Shown: positions 47,501-62,500 of the stretch, in pieces
Position numbering within the stretch: the stretch's first letter is position 1
How the letters are laid out: every line of letters begins with the position of its first letter
From: Branchinecta lynchi
Taxonomy: Eukaryota > Arthropoda > Branchiopoda > Anostraca > Branchinectidae
NCBI GenBank assembly: GCA_023053575.1
Contig: JAKZAP010000014.1
Span: 7,812,001 to 7,876,000 of the forward strand
DNA length: 64,000 nt
Direction: 5' to 3'
Program-made: the position numbers and the translations under genes
Notes under the pieces: model-generated
The model's database searches: none
What the model saw: only the letters and a program-made list of their open reading frames with translations
Told to the model about the DNA's origin: nothing

Positions 47501-50500
47501 GGCAGGCATATCAGGGACCCGACCAAACTAACCTGGAAGTAAACAGTTTCCCGACCCGACCATATGCGGGGGACTGGAGGGCGGTGGAAACTTGAAAATT
47601 GAGGGCAGTTTGTCACACTTTTTCGAGTTAGGGTACTTCCAAATGTGCTAGCACCATGAAACTTGACAGGCGTATCAGAGGTGCGACCAAACAAACTTAG
47701 AAATAATCAGGTTTCCAATCCGACCATCTCGGGGGCGGGGAGGGCGGGGGAATCTGAGAAATTGAGTGGTGTGTAACTTTCGAACGGGTGGTGTGTAACT
47801 TTGGAACGGGCTTAATAACTGAATAGATTCTGTATCTGTGATGTCCCGTTTAAAGTCTTGACCGAATTCGGTAGCCAATGGGGAGTTGGGGGGTGGGGAG
47901 ACCGGAAATTGCAAGAAACGGTTAGAATGGAGAGATCGGAGTGAAACTTGCTGGGAAGAGCAAGCAATTGCTCTAGATAAATCGTGTACACACTTGTACT
48001 GCATCCCGACACTTAGGGGTGGTGAGGGTAGATGGGGTTTTCCCCGAATTCCGGTGATGGTGACGAAACTTGGCAGGCATATCAGGGACCCGACCAAACT
48101 GACTTGAAAATACAAATTTCGTCGATCTGACAATCGTGGGGGGAGTGGAGGGAGGGGAATCCGGAATACTGAGTTTTTTAAGGATTGAATAGAGGACATT
48201 TGTCTGGTGATCTTTTTCATATCCGGACCGGCTCCGACAACTATTGGGGGGGGGGGGAATACGTGACCCGCTTAGAAAGGGTTATCGGGATGGAAATTTG
48301 TGGGTAGAATAAGCAGATGCTCTGGGCAAATCATTTACTGAACCGGATTGGCTCCGGGCACTGGGGGGAGTTGGGGGGGCGGATATTTCAAGAAACGGTT
48401 AGAATGGAGGGATCAGAGTGAACCTTGCTGGGAAGAACAAACATCTGCTCCATGTAAATCTTTTACACAATTGGAGTGGATCCATACAATTGGGGGGGGG
48501 GGAGGGGGTTTCCCGGAATTCAGGTTTTGGGGGATTTTCACGATGAAACTTGGCAGGCTTATCAGGGACCGGTCAAACCGACTGGGAAATAAAAAAAAAA
48601 TCCTGGATATGATAATCTTAGAGGGGGGGTGGAGGGAGGGGAATCCGGAATATTGAGTCATGTGTAACTTTGGAACGGGTGATCGGATTCGAGTGAAATT
48701 TAATAATTTAACAGAGGACTTTTGACTGACAGAGGACTGATCTTTTTCATTTCCGGCTCGAATCCGACAACTATTGGGGGGGGGGGGAATACTTGACCCG
48801 CTTAGACTGGTGTGATTGGGATCGAACTTTGTGGGAATAACTAACAGATGCTATGGATAAACCATTTACAGAACCGGATTGGCTCCGGGTATTGTGGGTG
48901 GAGTTGGACGGGGGGATCTGGGATTCCATTTTTATGGCACCTGCCGTCCGGCTTAGTGCCATATACCGATACATTTTTCGGCCGGTTGGTCAGTACTGTG
49001 ACCGCGAGTTAAGGTACTTCCAGATGTGCTAGGACGATGAAACTTCGCTGGTATATTAGAGATTCAGCAAGATTTGCCTAGAAATCGCTACTTCTCAAAT
49101 CCGATTATTCCTTAAAGTACCAATCTTGACCGCAAAGTAAGAAAAATACTTTTAAGCAATATATGCATTTTCATGATGCCCATCAGCCCATTATCATTTT
49201 TTCCTGTAGGGTTTTGCTTACAAATGAATTTCTAGCTCCCTTAGAGTGCGCATCTCAACCGCAAAGTCGCAACTTACTTTTGATCAATCAATACATCTTA
49301 ACTCATGCAAGTGCCGTATGAGCTTACAGCTCTTGTTTAAAATCCTTTGAACCATATTTCGTATATAATTATAACAAAGCAGTGTTTGACACTTACTTTA
49401 TTTTACTTGGCATTAACCGTTCTTTTATTTATTTTTCAAACCATTTTGTTTTGACGTACAAGGTTTTTTTTTCTACAGAAATATTATGTGAAATATACTT
49501 ATTGACTGATTGATTATTGATAAGCGTTGTTATTATATTAAACCAAGACACACAAGGCCGTCTTCCCCATTAAAATTTTTGGTTTTCTTTGGTTTTCACC
49601 ATGAGTCTACTTGGTTCCGAGAATGCAGTCCTAGACTTCTAAATTAAATTCGAAAAAAAACTGTTAATGGTTTATTGGTCACGCTACAAGTCCCTTGTGT
49701 AAAGGGCGATATACGTGTTACCATAAAGATCCATCTCAAGTGGACTTCCAAAAGCGTAATAGCTTTCTGTTGCAGATCGGTGCACTTCCATGGCCCACTT
49801 AACCCCTCGTCAGCTTAAGTATCAAGCCCCCCCCCCCCCCCCTAACATACACACAATCATTTCGTCCTTGAAAATATCAACTCGGAGGTTTTCTCGGAAA
49901 ACAGTAGCCTAATTGAATTTTATTGCAGATCAGATCACCGTTCTTGGAAAAATACTTACTGCGGGAAAAAGAGCGTCATCCTGAAGTGATTGCAAAAATG
50001 GATTTACTTTGGCAGTATTACGAGAATCAAAGAAACTTTGGAGGAGCGTCTAAGATACTCGCTACATTGGCGGAAGCACACCAGTAAGTACTTCCCCGCA
50101 TCTCCTTACAACAGTCCTCCGTGAGGGGGCTACTACTAGCGTGTTCCACCCTACTAACAATATTAACTATTAGTTACTATTTTCGTTCCAACCTCGTGAA
50201 ATGTTACTACGCTGACCGTTCCTCCTGACCTAACTACTAATAACTATTTGGGAACGTGGTAAGCGTGGTAACTACGAATCCCTCGTAATTGGAAGATTAG
50301 CCACGATATTTAATCTTGGAAAACAAAAAAAATATTTTAAATTGTTCGATCTTATTAGTATTATTATTATATAAACCACAAGCACCATCATCTCATAATT
50401 TTTTCATTTCCTAATCACCATTTTCAGATCTTGTGTTCGATGTCTTCTCCTATTGGTCAACTTTCCGAAAGTAGTTAGCTAAAGTTGAACTTCTTGCCTG

Positions 50501-53500
50501 CTTCCATGAAGTACTTTATGCGGGTTAGCGGAGCAACTTTACAACTTTGCGAACGACTTTTCGCACTTTACAAAAGTCATCTCCTAGGTCCAACTTGTTG
50601 TCGGTCACTTTCTGCCTTTCTTCTCATCTGATATCCTACTTGAATGCTAGGATGCTCCTAAGGAGGGTTTTCGCGAGAACTAGGAATCACTTTCCAGCGA
50701 GCGAAACGCATCGCAAAAACTGTGGGAAAGCGATTCATGGAATCACTTTCCACTTTCCCGCTGGACTGATCGCGAAAACACATGGAAAGCTGACATCGCC
50801 TGGAACATGTTAAATTAAAAACAATTTCTAATAAATATGGTTCATTTAACGGTTCTTTGATTCTCATATATTTCATCGAAGGCACCCTAATAACGCTTGC
50901 CATTTTTCTTTATTTATTAGTGATACTTGCACTGTTTTTTCCCACACCTTTGAAATTCCCGCCGAAACATTCATCTTTCCGTGGAGCTTTCCACTATCAT
51001 CGTGGAATCACTTTCGGGGAAAGCTGCTTCGGTTTCCGAAGCGCGAAAATCGGGTTGGAAAGTTTGACAACTTTCCGAAGTAGCGCGAAAACCATTGGAA
51101 GGTGATTCCGACTTTGCTTTCCAGCTCGCGAAAACCCTCCTCTAATGTGTGCACGACTATGATCATCTCGCCGTACGGTAGCTCCTCGTCTCGTATCTTC
51201 AAACTGTTGATGACTGCGATTTGTTGGAGGGAGGGTGGCGATTTAAGACAGTGGCAGGTTCGTCGGAGTTTTTGGGTCGCTAAGGTGTTTTCTGGGCACT
51301 CAAAGAGGATTTGCTGCCCCGTTTCATCCTCCTGGTGGCAGAGTCTGCAGTTTGGAGTGTGACGGAGGCCCCAATCACACAGGGCTTTGTTGAGCAGCTG
51401 GGTTGTCGCTTTGAGATGGTCTGAGCCGTCCTTAAATTATATTCAAAAATCTTGCTTAGCGTACCCGTGACAGTAATGGGTCGATACAAAGCCCAAGCAG
51501 AATTATCCTTTTCGCGTTTCAATATTCATTTAACAGTTTCAGAGAGGAAACTGTCGGGGGCGAATTTTTTTTTTTTTTTTAGTACCTCTATCCTCATGCC
51601 TCTGAACGTCACTACTAGATTCCAGAAAAAATTTACCCCGTAGCAGAGTCAAAATAATTCAGTGTATTCAGGTCCAAGGTATAAGGATGAGCTTGATAAT
51701 GATGGTGTAGAATTTTATTAACGCACCAAACGAGAAAAGGGAAATAGCGCAGTACAAAACAAAAAAGAAAGGACATATTACAATGAGCTTTCGAAAACTT
51801 AGTCGTACTTAAATATTGTTCTGTCTTGAACCCTTGACTTGGGTAGGAGGGGTGATGTAGACATTGCAAATGCTACACTGTACAAAAAAGTCTTGCAGTA
51901 TTTTCTACTGGGATTAATATTGTCCCTACTGAGATAAAAATTCGTTCTAATTCGGATTTATCTTGTCCCAGCAGAGAAAAGATTACTCCCAGTAGCAAAT
52001 ACTGCAGTTAACTTTACTCCTTTCTCGGAGAAAGTTTTGACACTTTAGAATGCTTCTGATTTAACTAATTGTTTCTAAGAAAAAGTGCTCTTAAAGCAAT
52101 ATTTGTATTAACAAATGTGTGAATTAATATATTCTTCGGTGAACAGAGCGGGACGAGTTATGTTCCAAGTCAAATGTCAAGTTGTCGCGAGGAAAAATAA
52201 CGTGCTGCAGCCGAGCTATAGACCAATTTTACATCCGTCATTACTTTTGTATCTTCTTTGAAATATGATTCAGTGGAACGGCACTACACAGGATAGAATC
52301 TAACAAAAACTTCAAAAAGGGACCATGAACTGTTCCACAGTTTATCGAGTGTGGAGATTCAACCTTCAGTGAGGAGGAGACATCGCTCTCCACTTTATAT
52401 GTTAAGGATCCGCGATAGTAACCACGCTTGTTTCCTGCTTTATCTTTTCTCCAGTCCCCGCATAAATTTTGAATGTGGCGAAGAAAAAAATTTCTGTCTG
52501 TGTTAGAGCTTAAAACTTGACTGAAAAGCTAGCTTATTTGTAATATATTGTATTTGAATAATTTACGCTGTTGAGGAATTTGCATTTTTGTTAAATAAGG
52601 ACTCGTAGTGATGTTGAGAATATGGATGGCGTCTCAACAAAGACGAATACACAGTTGAACCGCGTAATTTGAACGGACGCGGTGAACCCCAGAACCAGTA
52701 CCCCAGCAAGTTTGTTTCTTTACAACAGGCAATTCGGTACCAGTGTTGATCTTGTGATAAACTAAATGTCTGAAATTACATAGACCTACCCTAACTTTGA
52801 AAGATCTTTCCCGCAAAAATAATCTTTATTTGGGAGTGTCGGATTTGTGGACCGATTTGTCCGATTTGTAGCCTGTGCAAGCCGTTTCGGTGAATCGGTG
52901 ATTCATAACTAGATTTTCGTATTTCAGCCCTAGTCGGTGAACCTTTTGAAATAACATGCCAATAAATCCACCCGAGAATCCAATCCAAAAATGTGTAGCC
53001 ACTGGGTCCGACGTAGGTGTCGGTTCCTTTCTGCCTTTCTATTGACTAGAGCGGTATCATCGCCTGTAATGGTGCATTCTCTTCTCAAGGATGACGTTGA
53101 TGAGGGCTTTTTGGGCGCCCAAAACGTAAGTGGAGGGGTACCGATGACTTCGTAAAAGCTGTCCTCTCTTGCAAAGTCGAATCCTCTCTGGGAATACAAT
53201 TTTTTGTGTTAATGTGTTTGTTAAAGCGTCTTGGATTGAGGTAATTTGTCTCACTACCGACGAGTGCTCAATCTCTCACCAACATAGACACTTACGAGTT
53301 GTTCAAAAAAAAACTTGAGCAGAAAGACTTCAAAATCAGTGTTCATTTCAGTCATCTTTTGGACATCATATTCATTGCCTATAAATAAAGAATCATCGCT
53401 ATCGTGAGTTCTGACAGTTTAATTGCTGTCCGAACTCGTCCCATGAAAATCGTCCGGCGTCCACCCACGCGGACCGATTCCGACAATATGGGCGCCAAAA

Positions 53501-56500
53501 ATAATTGGGTTAAACAAACACTTGTGGCTTGCACCAGCTCTTTTAGAGAGACATTTCTAAGCACCAGTGAAATGGCGAACTTCGACGGATTTCCTCTGTA
53601 AAAATATCGGCCCACTTCTGCTCCCAACATTATTCCAGAAATCATCGAAAATATTATTTTTATATTTTTGGCCGTCATGTTTGGACTAAAACGTTACAAC
53701 TTCTCGCTGAATGTCCGCTACTGTCATACATCTTGTGACAGTCTTATGGTGGACATAATCACAGACATTTGGCGCAAGGGCTGGATGTCCGGACTCGCCC
53801 CGTCCGGTTTCGCCCCGTCCGGTTTCGCCCCAGTCTACCCTATGGCAAAAATGTCGCAAATCCTGCTATTTCAAAACATTTTGGCCGATTTCAAAGGAGC
53901 TCTTTTCCAGTAAAGGGATTTATTTGTTTTAAGAGTATTAGCTCCTGTCATAAGAGTAAACTGGAACCTGAGAATACACCATTATTTTTTACTGAAAACC
54001 TAAAAAAAAGGACCTAATTTTATAGGTGCCGGAATATCGCGGATTTCTGCGGCAAAATGTCTATATTTAACTTTGGAACGGGTGATCGGATCTTAAGGAA
54101 ACCTGATATTTGGAACGAAATCGTGTCTTAGATCTGCCGTTTCAAGTCCGGACTGGATCCGATGAATGTGTGTGGGGGGGGGGGGGGCTGGAAATCCTGT
54201 GACACGCTTAGAGTGGAGCGATCGGGATGAACCTTGGTGGAAAGAACAAGCACAAACTATAGATATATCAGGGACAGAACCGGACCGGATTTGAGCACTG
54301 TGGGGTGTGTTGGAGGGGAGGGGGTCATGAATTCTGGTGATCGCGAGTTAAGCTACTTGGAGATGTACTAGGAACGATGAAACTTGGCAGCATGGAATGG
54401 TCTCCCGGATAGTATTACAGCGGCCGGTAACTTGTTTAAAAGAAAGTTAAAGAATCTTTAATTGAAAAGGTGGTTGAATTTTGTGGTTTGTTGGAAGGGG
54501 ATGTAGGGAGGTGGGGAGTGAGGAGGTGGGGTGAGGGGAGGTGAGATGGGGGTGGTGGGTAGGTTGTGACGAGGGAATAATTTTTCTTTCTTTTTTCCTT
54601 TATTAACTCTCTTTCTTTACCTCTTTTTTCTTTTCTTTTTAAATTTATTATATTAGTTTTTCTGTTTTATTTATTGAAGAAGTCAAAAGGTGGTTAGACG
54701 ATACAGCCACCCACAGGATTTTTGTCTTTTATGTGGTTGTTGAGTTTTTTGTATAATTTAGTTGTGTTTTTTTGGTGAAGTAAAAAATACCTGAATCTGA
54801 ATCTGAAAAAACATTAGAGACCTTACAAGATTGGCTTAGAAACTGTGACTTCCTAGATCCTACCATCCCTTAAAGTACTCGTCTTAACCTCAATGTAAAA
54901 GAAGTACTTTTAAGCAAAAATATATTTGCATGATCCCCATGAGCCCATGATCATTTTTGCCTCAAGGGTTTGCTTAGAAATGAGTTTCTTCTAGCTCCCT
55001 TAAAGTGCCCATCTTAACCACGAATAAAGTGAAAACAAACTTTTGACCAAACGGGGATCATTTCACGATCGATAGGGACCACGATTATTTTTGTGTCAAG
55101 GGTTTGCTTACAAGTGAGTTCCTTCAAGTACAAACAATAATTTTGAGTAAATATACATTTTCATGATCCCGACGAGCCTATCATCGTTTTCTCCTCTTGG
55201 GTTTTGATTAAAGATAAATTGCTCGCGCTCTTAAAGTCCGCATCATCACAGCCAAGTGCAAAAATAAAATTCTTTTTACCATATGATACATTCTCGTGAT
55301 TTAAAAGGGCCCATGATCATTTTTAGCTCAAAAGTTTTTAAGTGCCTGAAAACAAATGTACTTTATGAGTACCCAAGTTTTAAATCCATGACTTGTACTT
55401 TTAAGTAATAGTCCCGAGTATCAGTTTTCACTCCCCCCCCCCCCTCGAGTGGTTGCTAGTGACGCCCCTGCCTGTCTCTACGCTTCAAAGCATAACTATT
55501 TAACAAGTTAAGTGGATAGCATACTGTACTTAAAGTTTAACCGAAAAGGGCTGGGATAGGACAATCAAGTTGCCCATCACTTATTCAATTAAATTGGCTT
55601 GGAGACCCGCTGAAAATGCGTTACTTCGTTGTTTCGCTATTCACGAATAATTGGTTTTCAAATAGTCGCATTTCTGTGTGATTTGTGGTACCTCTATGCG
55701 CTTGTATTTTGGTTGTATGACTTACGAGAAAGATTTATGATTTTTTTTTGTTTCAGGTACTAAGCAATCGTCACCACTCTCACCACTACCCACTGAAAAG
55801 TCGTGTGTGGGTTCAGATTAAAATTTCCCGCGTCATAATAGAATTTACGTTGTGGGGACGGCTGCAGATGTTCTGAACGTCATAACTAGAGTAATAGTGG
55901 AAAGTAGATAGTGTTCAAATGATACAAAAATTAGCTGGCTTTTCAGTTAAACTTTAAGAACACTTCTTGGTACTTGGTGCTATTCTAAGTTTATTTTTCT
56001 TAAGTAAGAAGTATTAAGAACATTAATTGGTACTTGAGGCTATTTTTCTCAAGTAAGAAGTACGGTATTAAGTTCTCGAGGGAAAATGTACTTGAATAGT
56101 ACTTGAGTTATCTCCCAATACTGAGGGCCCCCCCCCCCCACACACACACACACACATACACCCGGAGCGAAATCCCGACTACGCCTATGGCAGAGAGCCT
56201 GCTATCTTTCTCTCAGTCGTTATTTCCTGTTCTCTCGCCTAGTCGTTATTTTCTATTTGCAAGAAGTGCCGTCGCTATCTCAGCAATTTGTCCCGATTGT
56301 GTCGCTGGTTCTGTTGTCCTTTTCAAAGCAATACAACTTGTTTCCACATTTCAGCTCTCAGCTCAACTTGAGTCAGCGGATTGAATATTTGTCGAGAGCG
56401 ATAGTCTGTGCCAAATCCGGATCCATGACAATGGGTCCCATCTCGACACAAGGGGATTTGCTCCACGAGCTAGAAGAAAAGATGGACGTGGCTCGTCTCC

Positions 56501-59500
56501 AAATGCAGGTAAAAGTGGTTTCATCCTCCCCAGCTCAACCAGTCCAGTATACTAAGCCTTTTTGATAACCATGCTCACACCATAGGCATGCATGCATATT
56601 CTTGCGTATGTCTGCCCTTGTTTCCTAGAGGGGTACCAGCAGGGCCGTATCCGGGACCCCCCCCCCCCCCGAAACACACAAAAATAATCATTTTATAGGC
56701 TTTTTGTACTTTTTTGTCCAACCCGCAGGCACCCCCCTTCCCCGGAAATAAATTCCTGGATACGGGCCTGGGTACCAGTATATATTTGTTTATTTTTTTA
56801 TTCTCATATTTCCACCAGTACAAAATAATGTATAAAACATAACTATGCCTAAACCTTCTGGTCCATTCAGTGACACGACACGTATGTGACGAAAAAAAAC
56901 ATGACTTCATTTACCTTGAAATTGGTGTATACTGGTACTCCTCTGGGGAATAGGGGGTATATAAAGGTACGAGGACTATCCTTACCCCTCCGAGCATGCC
57001 CCAGGGTGTGAGCATGGGTATCAAAAAAAGGGTTAGTGTAGTAGACTGCCTTCAAATAACAGGAGGACCCAAATAAGTATTTCCCCGTGGGGTGGTCCAT
57101 TTTTCTGCCGCCACTCCCATAGATTTTTTTTATTAGAGCAGCCATCTTTTAGTCCCATTTCATATTGATGAGCTAGCGTTCTTGTTTATAGGCTCGAGAA
57201 AGTCTTAAATTTCAACATTTTCGGCTAGAAAAAAGGAAAAACTTCGCATTTTGGGAACCAGGCGTTCAAATATGCTGTTGTTGTTTTTTTTTCTGCTGCA
57301 AGGCTTGTCTGATTAGGGGGTAATTTATAGAATACGGAAATTGCTGATGGTGTTTTTGGTAGACTCGGAAAAGCATATGATAAATCATGATTTTTGATAT
57401 TAGAGTTCAATTTAATTATAGCTTACCTTACCTCTCGCTGGTAGACTTACCTTTCTTGGTAGTGTATGTGCTGAAATTACGTTTTTAAATTCGAAGCAGA
57501 CGCAACTGCACCAGGATTTGGTCCTAATGAGTCCGAAATTCGAACTCAAGGATATGTTGGAATGATTTGCTATTATTAGAGTTCATTTCAGCAATAGCTT
57601 AGCTTACCTCTCGCTGTAAGACTTACATTTCCTGAAAGTGCATGTGTTATCTGAAATAAGTGATTCAGATAAACAGACAGAAATGCACTACGACTTGGTT
57701 CCAATAGAGCCTGGATTCCGAAACCGGGTCCGAAAATGAGAATCGATTCCGGTAAATGTGTACCGTGTATGAAAAGTACTGAGCTCATCCGAATGCTCGC
57801 ATTCGGGTTTTCACTAGAGTTTGTGAGAACTAAGCCTAAGGCAAGATATCTTTCTTTCTAGATTTTGGAAGCCGTAATGCAGCTCCCAAGTCACGTGCCT
57901 CAAGTGCGTGATGCGATTGGTCGCCTGAACTCACAGTTCTTCGACATCACGACAGTAAGTCAGACTTCGTTCAGGAAAATATAAGCATGATATATAATAT
58001 GCAGATATCATGGTACCTGATACCAAGATCTAAAATTGCTTTTGCAGTTATTGCGGTATCTGATACCACGGTCAAAAGCAGTTTGCAGTTACTGAGTATC
58101 TGGCCTGTTGCCATGGTATCTGATATTCAGATACCAGGGCCCCGACCGTATTAACTGACCGTGGTATCTGAAAAAGTCATCTCACGCTCGTCATCGACAC
58201 ACGAGCCTACTAGGTTTTGTCAAATTCGGGGAAAGAAGTTTCTCTATCGTGGTTTGAGTGGATTTAAGTATTTCTTTAGGGGGGGGGACTTCCAAGAGCT
58301 AATTAGGTAATTGTCGCAAAGCAACAGTTGTATCACCTTTATCAGATACCCTGGTGTCTCCAAAAATGCAACTATAAATCGTTAGCCTAAAGTCGTCTTG
58401 TAAGATGTGGGCAAGATGGGTTAAAGGACTTAAAGGACAAAAAAAAATTAAACTAAAAAACATAAAACACAACATTTCGTAAACTAGACGTCAGCCAGGA
58501 AACAATGAATCATCTCGTGTGCAGAATGAGGGGAGTGGTAGACAGGTGAAGGTAGGTACAGAAGTTGTTCGGGGGTGCCGCTGGATGAACACACGGTTGT
58601 ACCGAGTTCCGGTTTAAACTGGTTACTTCAATGGGTTGCTAGACATTGAAAACGCTAGAATGCTTCCAATCTAACTCCTTCAAAGGACACTTCGCCCTTC
58701 TGATACTGATTCATTTACGTCAGTAGTATTTCAATCCATTGTCGTTCCCGAGATTCAACACTTCATAAGTGTATCCTATCCCCTCTATTGGTATTAGACT
58801 GATTATTACGCTTGTCACTGTTGTTTCTTGGACGTATCAGATTCCCAATCATTGTTTCCGAGGAGCGTATCGTTCAGTACACCGGTTATGCAAATTTTGC
58901 CACGTTTTTCACTCCACGCAAGGGACATGGAAAGAGGCCAGGAACTTTCGAAGCCTTGTGTAATTCGCTGTAAGCGCGGCTAAGTTTTAAAGTAGTCAAC
59001 TATCTCGGAACACCTTCGCAGAAACACTATGTAGTGCGAGGAGTACTTTAATACATAGAAACCTATTAGAAAGTTCCTGAGTCACGTGAAAATATTGGCC
59101 AGTGTGGAGGTTCCAACACGATTGCATCGGAAATAAAACGTGAATGTTCCAAGGGGCTTCCCTCTGTTGTCACTAAAAGATGGCGATGTCACGAAGCACT
59201 TAGTTCTACCTGGGTTTCTTTAGTCGCCAGTTAATTTACTTTCGTGGGTAACTCCAGAAGATCTAAAGGAAGTAAAAAATGAGCGCTTAATACCCCTTTG
59301 AAACTCACGAAAATTAACAGAGAATTTGGGATCTCATGCGAAGAGAAATATATAGGAGGTTGCAGCTGACAGGGATTGCTTTTTTGTTTTATTTACGGGC
59401 CCTTTTGAAGCCCTAGATTTAATTACTGCTCGTTGTGGGTGTGCAGAGTTTGTCCAAAGAAATTCATTCCGCGGAGAATAGACAGATATAAGAATAGATA

Positions 59501-62500
59501 GATAGAGAATACAAAACCGAAATGACAGAATTCAGCGCGTAGTGAAACTTGGAAATGAGACCCAGTCCGTAATAAAACTGTCCTTCACTTGTTTCAGTGC
59601 TATGTAATTTGTAGTACGAACTACATAATACGCCTCGGGAAACGCACGCCACCGCAAGAGATAACGAGCGTGTTCCACCCTACTTACCGTAGTTACTACG
59701 CATGACGTCACGGACTTGTGCTTCTTGACGTCGACCGTGGAACGTTTGTCTATTTTTAGCAAAACATCGTGTCACGGACTCATCCGACCAGTCATGTCAA
59801 AGAGATTCATAGTTGCCACGCTTACTACGCTCCCAAGCGTGGTAAGCAAATAGTTACTGTTAGTTACTATTTCGAGAAGGCTGAAACGGTCAGCGCTAAC
59901 AGTTACTATTTTTAGGAGGGTGAAACACGGCCAACTTGAACAGCAGTGTGAACTGAAAGTAGCTTCCTTTCAGTTCGCATTTTTGACCGCCCACAGGTTT
60001 ATTAGGCAGCAGCGGTAAATCTTAAATGACCCTCTAGTTAATTCTACCTTTTGGATTGTCTCTAGCTCCCTTACGGAATTATGAGCTACTGAATTCCTGG
60101 TCTTCCGCTATTGTTTCGTTTTATACCTACGACATATTAGCGGTTTGTCGGTTTGAGCCTAGTTTTGTTTGTCGTGCAACGCTGACTTAGCCGAAACTCT
60201 TTCACACAAAAGGACATGAGAAGCTTCAAAGCTCAGAGTTTTGTCCCCTCGTTTGTTCGTTTATATAACTCAGAGCGTTTTTGAATGTTAAGTTTTAGGT
60301 TATTTGTATTTTGTTAATCGTAGTCTAGCATGTTATTGACCATATTTATCATAAGACGTCGGTATAAATGTCTCAGAATTGTATATATTTGTAGATTGTT
60401 CTGTTGTGACGTTATGTTTTGACGTAAAAACAACCGATCGGCTTGTCCGTTATCTGTTTTTTAGATCATATTGAATTGAATTGAATCGTAGTTGTTCATT
60501 ATGGAAAACATGGTAGACCACCAGGGCCTCGTTTTTGTTGCACGCTGCAGGTCCACTTCTCTGCCACTTCCGGTCTGATTATGTCTTCATCCGTTTTTGC
60601 ACTGCAGTGCTTCCGAGGAAGACGGCAGCGCTTCTCGAGAATCGCGGACTTGCTCACCGACCAAGTCCGTGCTTCCCTGCAAGATGCCGCAGCGTTGCCG
60701 CTTCAACCAAGAAGAAAGTGGATTCAAAAACGCATATTGTGCAAAAGCAAAGAAGTGCTGCAGCAGCGATGCGGCAGCACTATTGCAACAAAAACGAGGA
60801 TCAGATTTATCTTCTGTTTTGGACTTCTGTTATTTTGCTTGGTTTTCCCAGTTTTAACTGCGTTGCGTTCAGTTTTCAAATATTCTACGTCCAGTCACCG
60901 TGTCATAGAGCAGGAAGGCTGGATGAAAAGGGGCGACAAGAAAATCGCTAATTTCGCGTGGAAAGTAACGGTACTTCGAAAAACGATATTTCTGAAGCAT
61001 TTCATTAGGAAAAGATCATTTCTAGTAAGAGTTGTGCACCAATCTAGCGCCTGATGTAAAACTGTCGTTTTTGGCCTCGGAAGGCGTTGTACTTTTTTTT
61101 TTTCTTTTTTTTTAGCTTTACGAAGAGTTCTCTGAGCCCTTTGGCCTTTGGGAATGTCAACTCGCTATTATGCAATGTGCTGGACACCAGGATCCTTCAT
61201 TGGTGACGAACATTTGGTCTCAGATATTCGAGAGAGGTATTTTGTCTTTTACATAATTTATTGCTTGGGTTCATTTATTTATATCCCTCTAAGTAATGAT
61301 ACCAGGAGGTGCAACGTTGCAGTTGGACTTTTTTGCACCCAATTTGATATCACCAGACAGTTTCACAATTTCAGTCAATTCAGTTTATTTCTAAGACGGG
61401 AAGCGGACAAGCCGAGTATGCGTTCAATCGTCAATAAATATATATATTCAATCTCTTAGTTGTTATGGCCTGTTGGCTTTTTGCAAGAAATATCATATCA
61501 TCATATCATAAAGAGTGTGTTTCATCCTTCTAACAATAGTAGCTACTAGCTACTAGTTCTTATTTTCGTTGCAACCTCGTGAAAAGTTACTACGCTGACC
61601 GTTCCAACCTTCTCGGAATAGTTACTTTTTGCTCACCACGCTGGGGAGCGTAGTCAGCGTGGTAACTACGATCTCTCTGACGTGATTGGCCCGATTAGCC
61701 CGTGGCGCGAGACATTGCCGAAAATAGAAAACTCGTTCCAGACTCGACGCCAAGAAGCCCTAATCCATGACGCCATGCGTAGTAACTACGTAAGTAGGAT
61801 GGAACACGCTAATGTCAGCACTGGGTGTACAAAATTGCAATTTTCTTGGTTCGGGAATGCTATGTGTCCCTTTAAATTATATCACAGCAATTTCGCTATT
61901 CCCTGGTGTAAAAAGTTGCAATTTCGCTGCTTCGGGAATGCGGTTAGATGTTGCAGTTGGACTTACTTATTTATATATCGCTTTAACTTCCACGACATTT
62001 TCGCAATACCCCTGACATTAACTGCAATTCGCCTGGTTCGGTAATGGTCGTAAACAGGCCCGTATCCAGAAATTTATTTCGGGGGGGGGGGGGGGGTCTC
62101 CTGCGGGTCGGACAAGAAAGACATAGATCAGAGGGAAAAGCCTATAAAAATGATTATTTTTGTACGTTTCGGGGGGGGGGGGGGTAGGGTCCCCCCCCCC
62201 CCCTGGATACGGCCCTGGTTGTAAACATTCCGAGTTTTCAGTTCATCAAGTTAATCAGATTTTCAGTTAATCAAAAAAAAGGAAATTAAGGGGAAAAGAG
62301 GGTTATACGTATACAAGAATCACTTCGTGTCACTTTCTTTTTAAATAATAGAACATAAATTTTAACGAGTTCGTGTAAGTTTAGTGACTCGAGAACGGCA
62401 ATTAAAAATATACGACACTATATTCAACAAGTTGGAGTAGAAGTGTCAATAAGATAAGCCTGCTGTTTCAGCTAATTTCTTCTTTTTGTTTCAAAAATGT

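Noticed and set aside
47368..49338. Family 1 as a Helitron with canonical ends
   Set aside because: A small hairpin (GAGCTTACAGCTC) lies near one end, but no CTRR terminus and no TC start were seen, so the class was left open.
60535..61054. Three overlapping plus-strand frames that could be an extra NUP155 exon or a nested gene
   Set aside because: None matches the Nup155 family, the flanking exons already join without a gap, and frame overlap in this composition is expected by chance.
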